A DNA stretch of 18,222 nucleotides from an uncultured Campylobacter sp. (GCF_938030685.1 NZ_CALHHX010000055.1:1-18222); one strand, 5' to 3'; positions 1 to 6,908 are shown, numbered from the stretch's first letter. The notes: generated by a model from the letters alone, not told the origin. Made by a program: numbers and translations.

Positions 1-39
1 CGCCTACGCAAGAGCCTGGATGAGATAGTGCGGGCGTGA
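1..39 (+). CDS. 3' end of an unidentified upstream gene (partial)
   Basis: An open frame enters from the left edge, reads RLRKSLDEIVRA and stops at TGA 37-39. The stop overlaps the GTG start of the next gene as GTGA, which is the same coupling style seen in the rest of this operon. That overlap is the main reason to call it real. Twelve residues are too few to identify the protein. Confidence 0.4.
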   Translation, partial: RLRKSLDEIVRA

Positions 40-1127
40 AATTTAGCGATTTTTTCGAGGGCTGGCTAAACGAGAGCTACTACGCAAATGCCGCTAAAAT
101 CGGTAAGAGCGGTGATTTTTACACTGCCGTGAGCGTAGGGAGCTTCTTTGGGATCTGCATCGCGCGCGAAATTTTACGCCTAAGCGCAGATTTTTGCGCG
201 ACGCAAGAGTTAAGCTTAGATGCAGCAGCGAGTCCAAATGCATTGCGGCAAAACCTTGCGGCGAGAGAGCTAAATTTAGACGCTGCGCCTGCAAAAAAGC
301 CGCAAAATAGCACCAAAATCGCTATCGTAGAGATCGGCTCGCACGACGGACGGCTGCTTTGCGATATAGCGCAAGCTATCTTTACGCTGGGCGGTACGGC
401 GGCACTTGATAAATTTAGCTTTGCGATTATCGAGCCGCACGAGCGCTTGCGCGAGCTACAGCAGGCGAGCTTTGCGGAGAGCTTCGGCGACGAGATCGCG
501 CTAAAGCATTTCACAAGCGCGCATGAGGCGAAATTTAAAGATGCGATCTTTGTGGCAAACGAGCTTTTCGACGCCTTTAAATGTGAGGCGGTGGACGGCG
601 AAAATATGCTTTTTATCGAAAGCGGTGCGGCAAAATTTGCTCCCATAAAAGAACGCGAAATTTTAACCCTCGCACGCAGATTTGGCATATCGCGCGGCGA
701 AATCCCGGTCGGATATTTTCGCTTTGCGCGCGAAATTTGCGCTAGTGCGCAGCGGTTTTATTTCATCGCCTTCGATTACGGACAGATGGGCGCTAGCAGC
801 GATTTTAGCCTGCGGATTTACCGAAACCACGAGGTTTTCAGCTTCTTTGAGATGCAAAATTTGAGCGATTTTTACGGCAAGAGCGATCTTACTTACGATG
901 TGAATTTTGAAATTTTGCGTGCTGCGTTTGAGGACGTGGGTGCCGTGACGGCGGATTTTAAAAGACAGATCGCGGCTCTCATAGACTTCGGCGCGGTCCA
1001 GCTTTTAGAGCTTTTTATGCAAAAAAGCGGCGAGAAGGGCTACCTAAACGCGCTTTTGCAGTTTAATCACCTGCGCGCGGAGTTTGGCGAGAAGTTTAAG
1101 ATGATAAAATTTAAAAAGGGGTTTTGA
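36..1127 (+). CDS. MidA/NDUFAF7-type SAM-dependent methyltransferase (COG1565, DUF185)
   Basis: The 363-aa protein begins with the family's N-terminal block (SGDFYTAVSVGSFFG, about residues 25-39). It has a Rossmann SAM-binding loop (IAIVEIGSHDGRLL, about 95-108) and the family's ANELFDAF segment near residue 173. The mitochondrial homologue NDUFAF7 dimethylates an arginine of a complex I subunit. The bacterial substrate is not established, and complex I or a related enzyme is only a guess. The start is GTG at 36, overlapping the upstream stop; no strong ribosome site is visible. Residues about 53-92 are a low-complexity insert containing ELSLDAA and ELNLDAA 20 residues apart, placed just before the SAM loop. 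The stop overlaps the next ATG (TGATG). Confidence 0.88.
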   Translation: MKFSDFFEGWLNESYYANAAKIGKSGDFYTAVSVGSFFGICIAREILRLSADFCATQELSLDAAASPNALRQNLAARELNLDAAPAKKPQNSTKIAIVEIGSHDGRLLCDIAQAIFTLGGTAALDKFSFAIIEPHERLRELQQASFAESFGDEIALKHFTSAHEAKFKDAIFVANELFDAFKCEAVDGENMLFIESGAAKFAPIKEREILTLARRFGISRGEIPVGYFRFAREICASAQRFYFIAFDYGQMGASSDFSLRIYRNHEVFSFFEMQNLSDFYGKSDLTYDVNFEILRAAFEDVGAVTADFKRQIAALIDFGAVQLLELFMQKSGEKGYLNALLQFNHLRAEFGEKFKMIKFKKGF

Positions 1128-1459
1128 TGAAAGCTTTTATCGATTGCGACTGCGAAATTTTGCAAAAGACGCTGGAGCTGTTTTTGAAGGACCATGCCGC
1201 AAGCGCGCAGGATTGCGACTTTGTGATAAGCGATGAGCCGCAAAGGTCGGCAAAACCGCTCTTTTTGATCGACGAGGACGGAGATTTGGCGCTACCTTTT
1301 TCAAAGGATACGCTGCTATCTAGGCTAAAGGATTTTCAAGGCGAGCTAAAGCGGGATCTTGGCGACTACCATGCGGCGAGTGCGGAAGCCGAAATTTGCG
1401 CGCTATTTGATGAGTTCAAGGCAAAAATCATCGAAATTTTAAGAAGGCAAAATGGCTAA
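1127..1459 (+). CDS. hypothetical 110-aa protein, weakly receiver-like
   Basis: This is a short acidic protein of no recognised family. The ATG at 1127 shares its A with the TGA of the upstream gene, and is preferred over the in-frame TTG one codon earlier. The gene overlaps rsmD by 8 bp. The segment DCDFVISDE, then KPLFLIDEDGDLALPFSKDTLLSRL (about residues 28-67), resembles the second half of a response-regulator receiver domain: a strand with Asp, then a strand with Lys-Pro-(Leu/Phe), then a PFS(K)xxLL helix. The phosphoacceptor pocket does not look intact, so a degenerate receiver fold is only a suggestion. Its fixed place between midA and rsmD indicates co-expression with them. Confidence 0.75.
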   Translation: MKAFIDCDCEILQKTLELFLKDHAASAQDCDFVISDEPQRSAKPLFLIDEDGDLALPFSKDTLLSRLKDFQGELKRDLGDYHAASAEAEICALFDEFKAKIIEILRRQNG

Positions 1460-2888
1460 ATTTTCCAGACCCGCCGGCACGCTCTTTACGCAAATTTCAA
1501 GCGGCATTTATAGGGGCAAAAAGCTCGCTCTACCCGCGCTTTCAAGTACGCGCAGCACGAAAAGCATCGTAAAGGGCTCATTTTTCGATACGTGGCGGGC
1601 GCAGTTGCGCAGCGCGGCGTTTATCGAATGCTTCGGCGGCAGCGGCGCAATGGCGCTTGAAGCGCTAAGCAACGGTGCAAAAAACGTTTATGCGATCGAA
1701 AAGGACGCCGCCGCGCATAAGATTATGCGGAAAAATTTCGAGCTTTTCAGGCTCGGCGCCAATGCGATTTTGGGCGATTGCTTCGAGCGACTACCCGAAA
1801 TTTTGCACGAGCTGCAAGCGGGCACGAACGGATGCTCGGGCGGGAATTCGCCAAATTTAAGCGGCAAAAATTTCAAAAACTATGCCGACGCCGCCGCCTA
1901 CTGCGAAAATTTAGACGGCGAAAAAGAGAGCTGCCGCAAAAGCTTTAGTGGCGTAGAGCAGGGCGAGGACAGATACCGCGCCGCGCAAAACGCTGGAGCG
2001 GAAGGCGGTACGCAAAGCGGCGTGAAAGATTTAGCAAAATGCGGCACGCGAAGCAGTGTGCCTGACAGCGCGCAAAATGGCGCACAGAGCGGTGTAAATG
2101 ATGATTATACAGGCGAGGAGGGCTTTGGCGATTGTGCCCAGATTGGCGATTATGCGGGCGCTTCTAGTATAAAATATCGTGTGAATTCGCTAGCCACGGA
2201 CGCCGCAAGCTTTGGCGAAAAGGTTGACGCTAGCTCCGCTTCGAAATACGACGTTAGCGACGCCGAGACCGCTAATCGCAGCGTAAATTTAAGCTCAAAA
2301 TGCGGCGAAAGTTCTAATTTTGACGCAAATCGAGGTACGGGCTTAGGCACGAGCTGCGAAGAGAAAGAAAGCTTAAATTTAGGCGAGAATTTTGCCACTA
2401 GCTACAGAGAAAATTTACATTCAAACGTAAATTTCATCTATGATTCAAGAAAAAATTCTGCTGAGAATTCTGACAGCAAATTTAGCCCCAAGTGCGGAGA
2501 AAATTCACGCCTAAACGTAAATTTAACCCGTGGTTCAAGAAAAAATTCTGGCGCCAACTCCCGTGAAAATTTATCCTGCGGTTTAGGCGAATACTCTGCT
2601 GCAAATTCTAGCGAAAGCCATACTGCAAATTCCATAGAAAATTCCATCTCCGATCCCGCGCGCAGAGTGTTTGTCTATCTGGATCCGCCGTTTGCGATCA
2701 GGCAGGGCTTTGGCGGGATTTACGAGCGGGTGCTGGCGCTAATAGCGCGCCTAGGCTCCGCGCAGTGCGAGCTGCTAATCGCGATCGAGCATATGAGCGA
2801 GCTTGAGCTGCCGCCTAAAATCGGCGATTTCGCGCTGCTTAAATCGCGTAAATTCGGCGCTACGACGATGAGCTACTACGCAAAATGA
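1452..2888 (+). CDS. rsmD: 16S rRNA (guanine(966)-N2)-methyltransferase RsmD with a very large low-complexity insertion
   Basis: RsmD methylates G966 of 16S rRNA on the assembling 30S subunit. The conserved parts are the N-terminal ISSGIYRGKKL (about residues 15-25), the RSTKSIVKGSFFDTW region (34-48), the SAM-binding FIECFGGSGAMALEAL (58-73), AIEKD (81-85), and the catalytic DPPF at 411-414 followed by a normal C-terminus. The ORF is 478 aa, whereas the family is usually about 190-200 aa. Removing residues about 122-400 leaves about 199 aa, an ordinary RsmD. The extra segment is rich in Ser, Asn, Gly, Ala and Glu and contains an approximate 30-residue tandem repeat. It lies between the SAM half and the catalytic motif. 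The frame is open throughout, so this is an insertion, not a frameshifted fusion. ATGA couples it to the next gene. Confidence 0.93.
   Translation: MAKFSRPAGTLFTQISSGIYRGKKLALPALSSTRSTKSIVKGSFFDTWRAQLRSAAFIECFGGSGAMALEALSNGAKNVYAIEKDAAAHKIMRKNFELFRLGANAILGDCFERLPEILHELQAGTNGCSGGNSPNLSGKNFKNYADAAAYCENLDGEKESCRKSFSGVEQGEDRYRAAQNAGAEGGTQSGVKDLAKCGTRSSVPDSAQNGAQSGVNDDYTGEEGFGDCAQIGDYAGASSIKYRVNSLATDAASFGEKVDASSASKYDVSDAETANRSVNLSSKCGESSNFDANRGTGLGTSCEEKESLNLGENFATSYRENLHSNVNFIYDSRKNSAENSDSKFSPKCGENSRLNVNLTRGSRKNSGANSRENLSCGLGEYSAANSSESHTANSIENSISDPARRVFVYLDPPFAIRQGFGGIYERVLALIARLGSAQCELLIAIEHMSELELPPKIGDFALLKSRKFGATTMSYYAK
1815..2651 (+). repeat. Low-complexity insertion within rsmD, including a 90-bp tandem repeat
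   Basis: This DNA encodes residues about 122-400 of RsmD and has no counterpart in the usual enzyme. Positions 2409-2472 and 2499-2562 align at an exact 90-bp offset. They share GAAAATT, AAACGTAAATTT and a 17-base identical block (2444-2460 and 2534-2550). A weaker related unit begins near 2298. RAATTY hexamers are very dense from 2281 to 2645: I count about 15 by eye. They mostly fall in one frame, giving NS, NL and NF dipeptides. Confidence 0.85.
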
Positions 2889-3652
2889 AAAGCTTAAAGC
2901 AGATTTTAGATTATTACGCCGATTTGAAAAATTGCGACGCGGATCTTTTCGGCGCGCCCGATCCGCTGCAGGTCGCAAAGGGACATCGAAACGACGTCGT
3001 AGCGCTCATCTGCGCGTTGTTTGCTTACGGTAACGCGGCTCAAATTTTAAAATTCCTCCACTCGCTTGATTTTTCGCTTTTGGACGCAAGCGATGAGCGC
3101 ATTGGCGCGGAGCTTGCGGGCAAAAAATATAGATTTCAAAGCCCGCGCGACGTCGCTGAAATTTTTATAACTTTAAAGCGGCTTAAAAATAGCCTTAGCA
3201 TCGAAGAAAGCGTGCTTCGCGGCATGCAAAAAAGCGGACGGATCGAGGATGGGATAAATTTTTTAATCGGCGAGATTTACAGATTAAATCCCTACCGCAG
3301 TCCTGGGTATGAGTTTTTTTTCGGGCGCGGCTTCGCGCAAAAGCCCACGTCGCCGTATAAGCGCTACAATCTCTTCCTGCGCTGGGCGGTGCGCGACAGC
3401 GACATCGATCTGGGGCTGTACAAAAAGATCGAAAAATCGCGCCTCCTCATCCCGCTCGATACCCACACGCATAAAGTTTCGCTTAAGCTTGGGCTGATCG
3501 ATCGCAAGAGTTACGATTTTGAGGCGGTTTTGCAGCTTACGCAAAGCTTAAGGCGCTTCGATCCGAGCGATCCCATCAAATACGACTTCGCGCTGTATCG
3601 CCTCGGACAGAGCGGCGAGATAGATAAAATTTTACCTTTACTGGCCGATTGA
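2885..3652 (+). CDS. TIGR02757/DUF2400 family protein
   Basis: The protein is 255 aa, normal for this family of unknown function. Family-typical blocks are the N-terminal ADLFGAPDPLQVAKGHRNDVVALICALFAYGN (about residues 19-50), FITLKRL (about 95-101), the SPYKRYNLFLRWAVRDSDIDLGLY stretch (about 156-179), and the C-terminal LDTHTHKVSLKLGL (about 191-204) with SDPIKYDFALYRLGQSG (about 228-244). The helical pattern and the late LDTHTHK loop recall HhH-type DNA glycosylases, but no catalytic function has been shown. It starts at the ATG inside rsmD's ATGA overlap and is the last gene of the left operon. Only 8 bp separate its stop from the stop of the convergent gene on the other strand. Confidence 0.88.
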   Translation: MKSLKQILDYYADLKNCDADLFGAPDPLQVAKGHRNDVVALICALFAYGNAAQILKFLHSLDFSLLDASDERIGAELAGKKYRFQSPRDVAEIFITLKRLKNSLSIEESVLRGMQKSGRIEDGINFLIGEIYRLNPYRSPGYEFFFGRGFAQKPTSPYKRYNLFLRWAVRDSDIDLGLYKKIEKSRLLIPLDTHTHKVSLKLGLIDRKSYDFEAVLQLTQSLRRFDPSDPIKYDFALYRLGQSGEIDKILPLLAD

Positions 3653-3660
3653 TTTCAGTT

Positions 3661-4281
3661 TTAATTACACATACCAAGTGGACCGAAGCATTCGGAGAAC
3701 AGTCTATTCTTTTGAATTATATTTTCTCCTGGATAGATAATAATTTCGTGTCCTTGCTTTTGCCAGATTTGTCCATTTTTTGCGCTTATGGTAGATACAT
3801 CTAAGTGAGCTGTTGAGCCATAGACTAAATATATTTTATCAAATATATCACTATAGCCTAGATAATGAAAAAACGGCGCCGCAAACGTGATTTTTTTGAA
3901 TTCCGTTAGATTGCTATCTTGAGCGACACAATTGGATTTATTGGAGGGTTTGTAGCCGTTTTCAATGAGTTTCTTTTCTGCTATGCCGTTAGTAGAATTT
4001 AACTTTACGTAATGAACATAGCAGATTTCATCTAGACTATCTGCGGCATTTGGTTGAATTTTTCTACGATACAAAAGTAATCCATCCATATCTGCATTGT
4101 CTGTTAAAATATTCAATTCTTCAAAATTATTGCTCTTTACGTTCCAAAAATCATTATATGGTTTTAAATAAATTGACGCAATAATAAATGCTATTATTAA
4201 TATGATGATTGCCCCTAAAATAGATACGCTTATGATGAAAATTTTTAAAATCAGATCTATGATTTTTTTGAAACTATTCAT
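3661..4281 (-). CDS. AT-rich hypothetical single-pass membrane protein
   Basis: The 206-aa protein has a long N-terminal hydrophobic helix (about residues 8-40). Lysines at positions 5-6 and 13 suggest an N-in membrane anchor. The rest is a soluble domain with at least four Cys (in ICYVHY, SNCVAQ, SECFG and the terminal MCN) and a repeat-like LVYGSTAHLD segment. I do not recognise the family. The DNA is clearly more AT-rich than the genes on either side; the first 60 bases of its 3' end are about 35% G+C by count. The codons also differ from the neighbours, suggesting recent acquisition. The ATG at 4281 is preceded by AAGGAT and by an extended -10 promoter, so it is transcribed alone. Confidence 0.8.
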   Translation of the reverse strand: MNSFKKIIDLILKIFIISVSILGAIIILIIAFIIASIYLKPYNDFWNVKSNNFEELNILTDNADMDGLLLYRRKIQPNAADSLDEICYVHYVKLNSTNGIAEKKLIENGYKPSNKSNCVAQDSNLTEFKKITFAAPFFHYLGYSDIFDKIYLVYGSTAHLDVSTISAKNGQIWQKQGHEIIIYPGENIIQKNRLFSECFGPLGMCN

Positions 4282-4301
4282 TTTTATCCTTATTTTTTAC
4301 T

Positions 4302-4307
4302 ATTATA
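4302..4307 (-). promoter_or_regulatory. Extended -10 promoter of the AT-rich membrane gene
   Basis: Read on the minus strand, the sequence is TGCTATAAT, a consensus TATAAT with an upstream TG. It lies 20 bp before the ATG at 4281, with AAGGAT as ribosome site between. Campylobacter sigma-70 promoters typically rely on the -10 box and lack a clear -35 box, which fits. Confidence 0.6.
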
Positions 4308-4361
4308 GCATACGATTTGCTATTGCGATGTACGGCGGTTAAAATTTAAGTTCACCTTTTG

Positions 4362-4367
4362 TAAAAT
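4362..4367 (+). promoter_or_regulatory. Putative -10 box of the TSUP transporter gene
   Basis: TGTAAAATA about 25 bp before the ATG at 4392 gives a TAAAAT hexamer in an AT-rich context, followed by an AAAGGGA ribosome site near 4380. It is a 5/6 match to TATAAT and no -35 is evident. It is back to back with the extended -10 of the divergent gene. Confidence 0.4.
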
Positions 4368-4391
4368 ATTGGAAATTAAAAAGGGACAAAA

Positions 4392-5153
4392 ATGGAGCTT
4401 GAACTTTGGCAGTTTGCGGTGCTTTTTGCAGCGGCGTTTTTCGGCGGATTTATCGACTCGATCGCGGGCGGCGGCGGGCTGATATCGCTGCCTGCGCTGC
4501 TTGCCGTGGGCGTTCCGCCGCATGTAGCGATCGCCACAAATAGATTTCAAGGCAGCTTCGGAAGCTTCACCGCCGCTTTAAATTTCATCCGCAAGGGCTA
4601 TGTCGATGCCGCGGAGATCTTGCGGGGCGTGGTTTTTACGTTCATAGGCGGACTCGTCGGCGCCTATGTCCTACTCCTAATCGATGCGAAATTCCTAAAC
4701 TACCTCATTCCGATCCTGCTGCTGGCGCTTTTCTTTTATATGATTTTTTCGCCAAACCTAGGCGAAGCGCCCGCCAAACCCAAGATGTCAAAAAAGAGCT
4801 TTTACGCGATTTTCGGGCTTATTTTGGGGTTTTACGACGGATTTTTCGGCCCTGGTACGGGCTCGTTTTGGACGTTTGCACTCGTGGGAATTTTAGGGCT
4901 ATATATGAAAAAGGCGGTCGCACACACGAAGGTTTTAAATTTCACCTCAAACATCGTCTCTTTGGGCGTTTTTATCATCGGTGGGCAGATTTTATGGCTC
5001 GTCGGAGCGGTGATGGCGGTCGGGCAGATCGCGGGTAGCTTCGCAGGCTCAAGCCTCGTGATGAGATGCGACGTGAAATTTGTGCGCAAGATGCTTCTGC
5101 TCGTCGTTGCCGCCACGATTTTAAAGCTACTTTACGGACTGATTGCAAGTTAA
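4392..5153 (+). CDS. TSUP (TauE/SafE, YfcA-like) membrane transporter
   Basis: The 253-aa protein has about seven to eight hydrophobic segments, the usual size for the 4-toluene sulfonate uptake permease family, whose members move sulfite, sulfonates or other organic anions. The two half-repeats each carry the family glycine-rich signature. The first is DSIAGGGGLISLPALLAVGVPPHVAIATN (about residues 22-50). The second is DGFFGPGTGSFWTFALVGILG (about 152-172), followed by AVAHTKVLNFTSNIVSL. The substrate cannot be read from the sequence. It sits alone, with its own putative promoter and a possible hairpin about 50 bp after the stop. Confidence 0.92.
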   Translation: MELELWQFAVLFAAAFFGGFIDSIAGGGGLISLPALLAVGVPPHVAIATNRFQGSFGSFTAALNFIRKGYVDAAEILRGVVFTFIGGLVGAYVLLLIDAKFLNYLIPILLLALFFYMIFSPNLGEAPAKPKMSKKSFYAIFGLILGFYDGFFGPGTGSFWTFALVGILGLYMKKAVAHTKVLNFTSNIVSLGVFIIGGQILWLVGAVMAVGQIAGSFAGSSLVMRCDVKFVRKMLLLVVAATILKLLYGLIAS

Positions 5154-5205
5154 TTACAGACTGGTTGAGGGTCGATCGCGGGTTAATTTCAAGCCAAAAT
5201 CATAG

Positions 5206-5233
5206 AATTTTATACAGGATTTCGTATAAAATT
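5206..5233 (+). terminator. AT-rich hairpin downstream of the TSUP gene
   Basis: AATTTTATAC at 5206-5215 pairs perfectly with GTATAAAATT at 5224-5233 across an 8-base loop, about 50 bp after the TSUP stop. The stem is AT-rich and no proper T-run follows, so termination is only possible. Confidence 0.3.
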
Positions 5234-5324
5234 TCGCGTAAAATTTTATGAACCCTCGCCGATCTGCCGCAATGACGCTTATCTTACTGCTGTGGCAGCA
5301 TTGATTTTATTACTGCGGCATCTA

Positions 5325-5396
5325 TTTTGCCACAGTGTCGCACCGAACTTACTGTGACACTACCAATTTACTACTTTAGCATCGATTATATCGTAG
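5325..5396. repeat. Hairpin repeat, copy 1
   Basis: This copy matches 5494-5565 at 64 of 72 positions, offset 169 bp. It contains AGTGTCGCA pairing with TGTGACACT across a 10-base spacer (5334-5361), a 9-bp stem with one G-U pair if transcribed. An additional 8-bp perfect inverted repeat (CTGTGGCA 5290-5297 with TGCCACAG 5328-5335) overlaps its left end. Confidence 0.75.
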
Positions 5397-5493
5397 TTTC
5401 GTACCTATTGCGCTGCGACGGAGCCGACTTTGCTACCGCGACAGCGCCGATCTTGCCGCCTCGATGGTGCTTAGTTTACTGCTGCGACGTCGA

Positions 5494-5565
5494 TTTTGCC
5501 GCAGTGTCGCACCAAATTTACTGCGACACTTCCAATTTACTACTGCAGCGTCGATTATATCGTAG
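5494..5565. repeat. Hairpin repeat, copy 2
   Basis: This is the second copy of the 72-bp repeat. Its hairpin, AGTGTCGCA with TGCGACACT (5503-5530), is fully Watson-Crick, where copy 1 has a G-U pair. The end of the repeat is a near palindrome (CGATTATATCG) present in both copies. Confidence 0.75.
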
Positions 5566-6481
5566 CGTTGTGCTGATCTTATCGCGACTATGCTAATTTC
5601 CCGCTGCTGCGATGTTGATTCTATTGGCGTTACGTCGGAGGTCTCGCTTGTCGTGAGGTCTTGATTTTGTTGTTTCGATATCGTCGATTTTGCTCCGCTA
5701 TATCGACGACTTCGTTGCCGCGCTTGCTACTGCGAGGATTTTAATTGCGTTGCGCGGTGTCGCACTGATTTTTTATGACGGCGCTGTTCTTTCTGCTGCG
5801 ATGGTAGCGATTTTGGCGCTGCTTTTACCGCCCCGTCGCCTGTATCACTACTATGGGCGGTTTGATTTTGACGGTCGAGACATTGATGATCTTGCTACCG
5901 CAAGGAATTTAATTTACTGCCGTAACGACGCCAGTGAAATTTCGCCCATTCGCGCCAGTTAAATTCCACCGCACCACCCATATCTATTTCGTCGTATCGC
6001 CATGCATTCATGCGGTCTGCCCGCCGCCGATAGAGTAGTCGTATTGCCGAGTGCACAATGCTATCGTACCTGTGCTATGAAATTTTATATGTTTATGCCC
6101 ACAAAATTTTAAAATACCGCTCCATAGATCATTTCGCCGTGCCGCCCGTACGTACTACCAAATCCACTCTCAGCGATTAAATTTAGCCGCACTTCCACAC
6201 GCTGTTTTACTACACCCATCGGATATTTTAAATTTTGCCGTTTCGCCGCCACGGCTTGCTATTCCGCACTATAGCTCCTCGCTATATTGCTCGCTGTATT
6301 TGTGCGATAAATTAACCGTATCGCTGCGCATCTGTTTCGCCTCGCCTGCCGAAATTTAGCCGCCCCGCGCGCTTATTAACTTTACCGCGCCGCCGCCTTT
6401 CCGCCAATTAATTTTAGCTGCACCGTCGCACCCTCTGCACCTGTAACCTCGCTCGCAAAATTCCGCCGCCTAAAGCAATGC

Positions 6482-6487
6482 TAAAAT
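6482..6487 (+). promoter_or_regulatory. Putative extended -10 promoter of ridA
   Basis: TGCTAAAAT at 6479-6487 is an extended -10 element with TAAAAT as the hexamer, placed 43 bp before the ridA ATG. A second TAAAAT follows at 6497-6502. It marks the right end of the gene-free stretch. Confidence 0.4.
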
Positions 6488-6530
6488 ATTTTGCGATAAA
6501 ATGGGCGAAATTTTTTACAAAGGATTTAGT

Positions 6531-6908
6531 ATGCAAATCATCTCGACTCCCGATGCGGCGCAGGCCATCGGGCCGTACTCTCAGGCGATCAAGGCGGGTG
6601 GGTTCATCTTTACCTCCGGGCAGATCGCGCTTAAGCCGGACGGTGAGTTTGTCGCGGGCGGCGTGGAAGCGCAGAGTAGGCAGGTTTTGCAAAACCTCGC
6701 GGCGATCCTAAAAGAAGCGGGCGCGACACTGCAAGATGCCGTCAAAACTACGATTTTCCTAGCCGACATGGGCGATTTTGCCGCGGTGAACGAGATATAC
6801 GTAGCGGCGTTCGGCGAGCACAAGCCGGCTCGCAGCACGGTGCAGGTCGCTAAACTCCCCAAGGGGGCGCTTGTGGAGATCGAAGTAATAGCGCTGGCTA
6901 GGGCTTAG
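6531..6908 (+). CDS. ridA: RidA family enamine/imine deaminase (YjgF/YER057c/UK114)
   Basis: RidA hydrolyses reactive 2-aminoacrylate and related enamines/imines released by PLP enzymes, protecting those enzymes in the cytosol. The 125-aa length is standard. Family hallmarks are visible: IGPYSQAIKAGGFIFTSGQI (residues 13-32, with the conserved Tyr16), the catalytic-site Arg101 in HKPARSTVQV, and the C-terminal LVEIEVIAL (114-122) with the conserved Glu. The start chosen is ATG 6531, preceded by AAAGGA at 6519-6524. An in-frame ATG at 6501 would add ten non-conserved residues. It stands alone and stops with TAG. Confidence 0.95.
   Translation: MQIISTPDAAQAIGPYSQAIKAGGFIFTSGQIALKPDGEFVAGGVEAQSRQVLQNLAAILKEAGATLQDAVKTTIFLADMGDFAAVNEIYVAAFGEHKPARSTVQVAKLPKGALVEIEVIALARA

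Larger units (their letters stand above)
5154..6530. other. Gene-free stretch with hairpin-bearing repeats and strong strand bias
   Basis: No convincing gene is seen between the TSUP transporter and RidA. The first part (about 5270-5960) is built from recurring short units such as ACTGC(T)GCG and CGATTTTG. It includes a 72-bp direct repeat and several hairpins; one 7-bp stem is 5682-5688 with 5702-5708. The second part (about 5963-6475) is pyrimidine-biased on the plus strand with many GCC/CGC triplets and no repeats I could align. The two longest open frames (5327-5596 and 5690-5962) lack ribosome sites and known motifs. The stretch may be decayed low-complexity coding DNA or an intergenic repeat cluster. 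Confidence 0.6.

Noticed and set aside
119..688. 189-aa open frame on the minus strand inside the MidA-type gene
   Set aside because: Antisense shadow of a well-supported gene, with Ser/Ala-rich composition produced by the opposite strand's codons.
5327..5596. 89-aa open frame in the gene-free stretch
   Set aside because: It spans both copies of the 72-bp repeat, whose 169-bp offset puts the copies in different frames. There is no ribosome site and no family motif.
5690..5962. 90-aa hydrophobic open frame
   Set aside because: No ribosome site, composition follows the local repeat texture, and no recognisable motif; likely chance.
6414..6692. 92-aa minus-strand open frame overlapping the ridA start
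   Set aside because: Antisense to a certain gene, with no ribosome site or motif.
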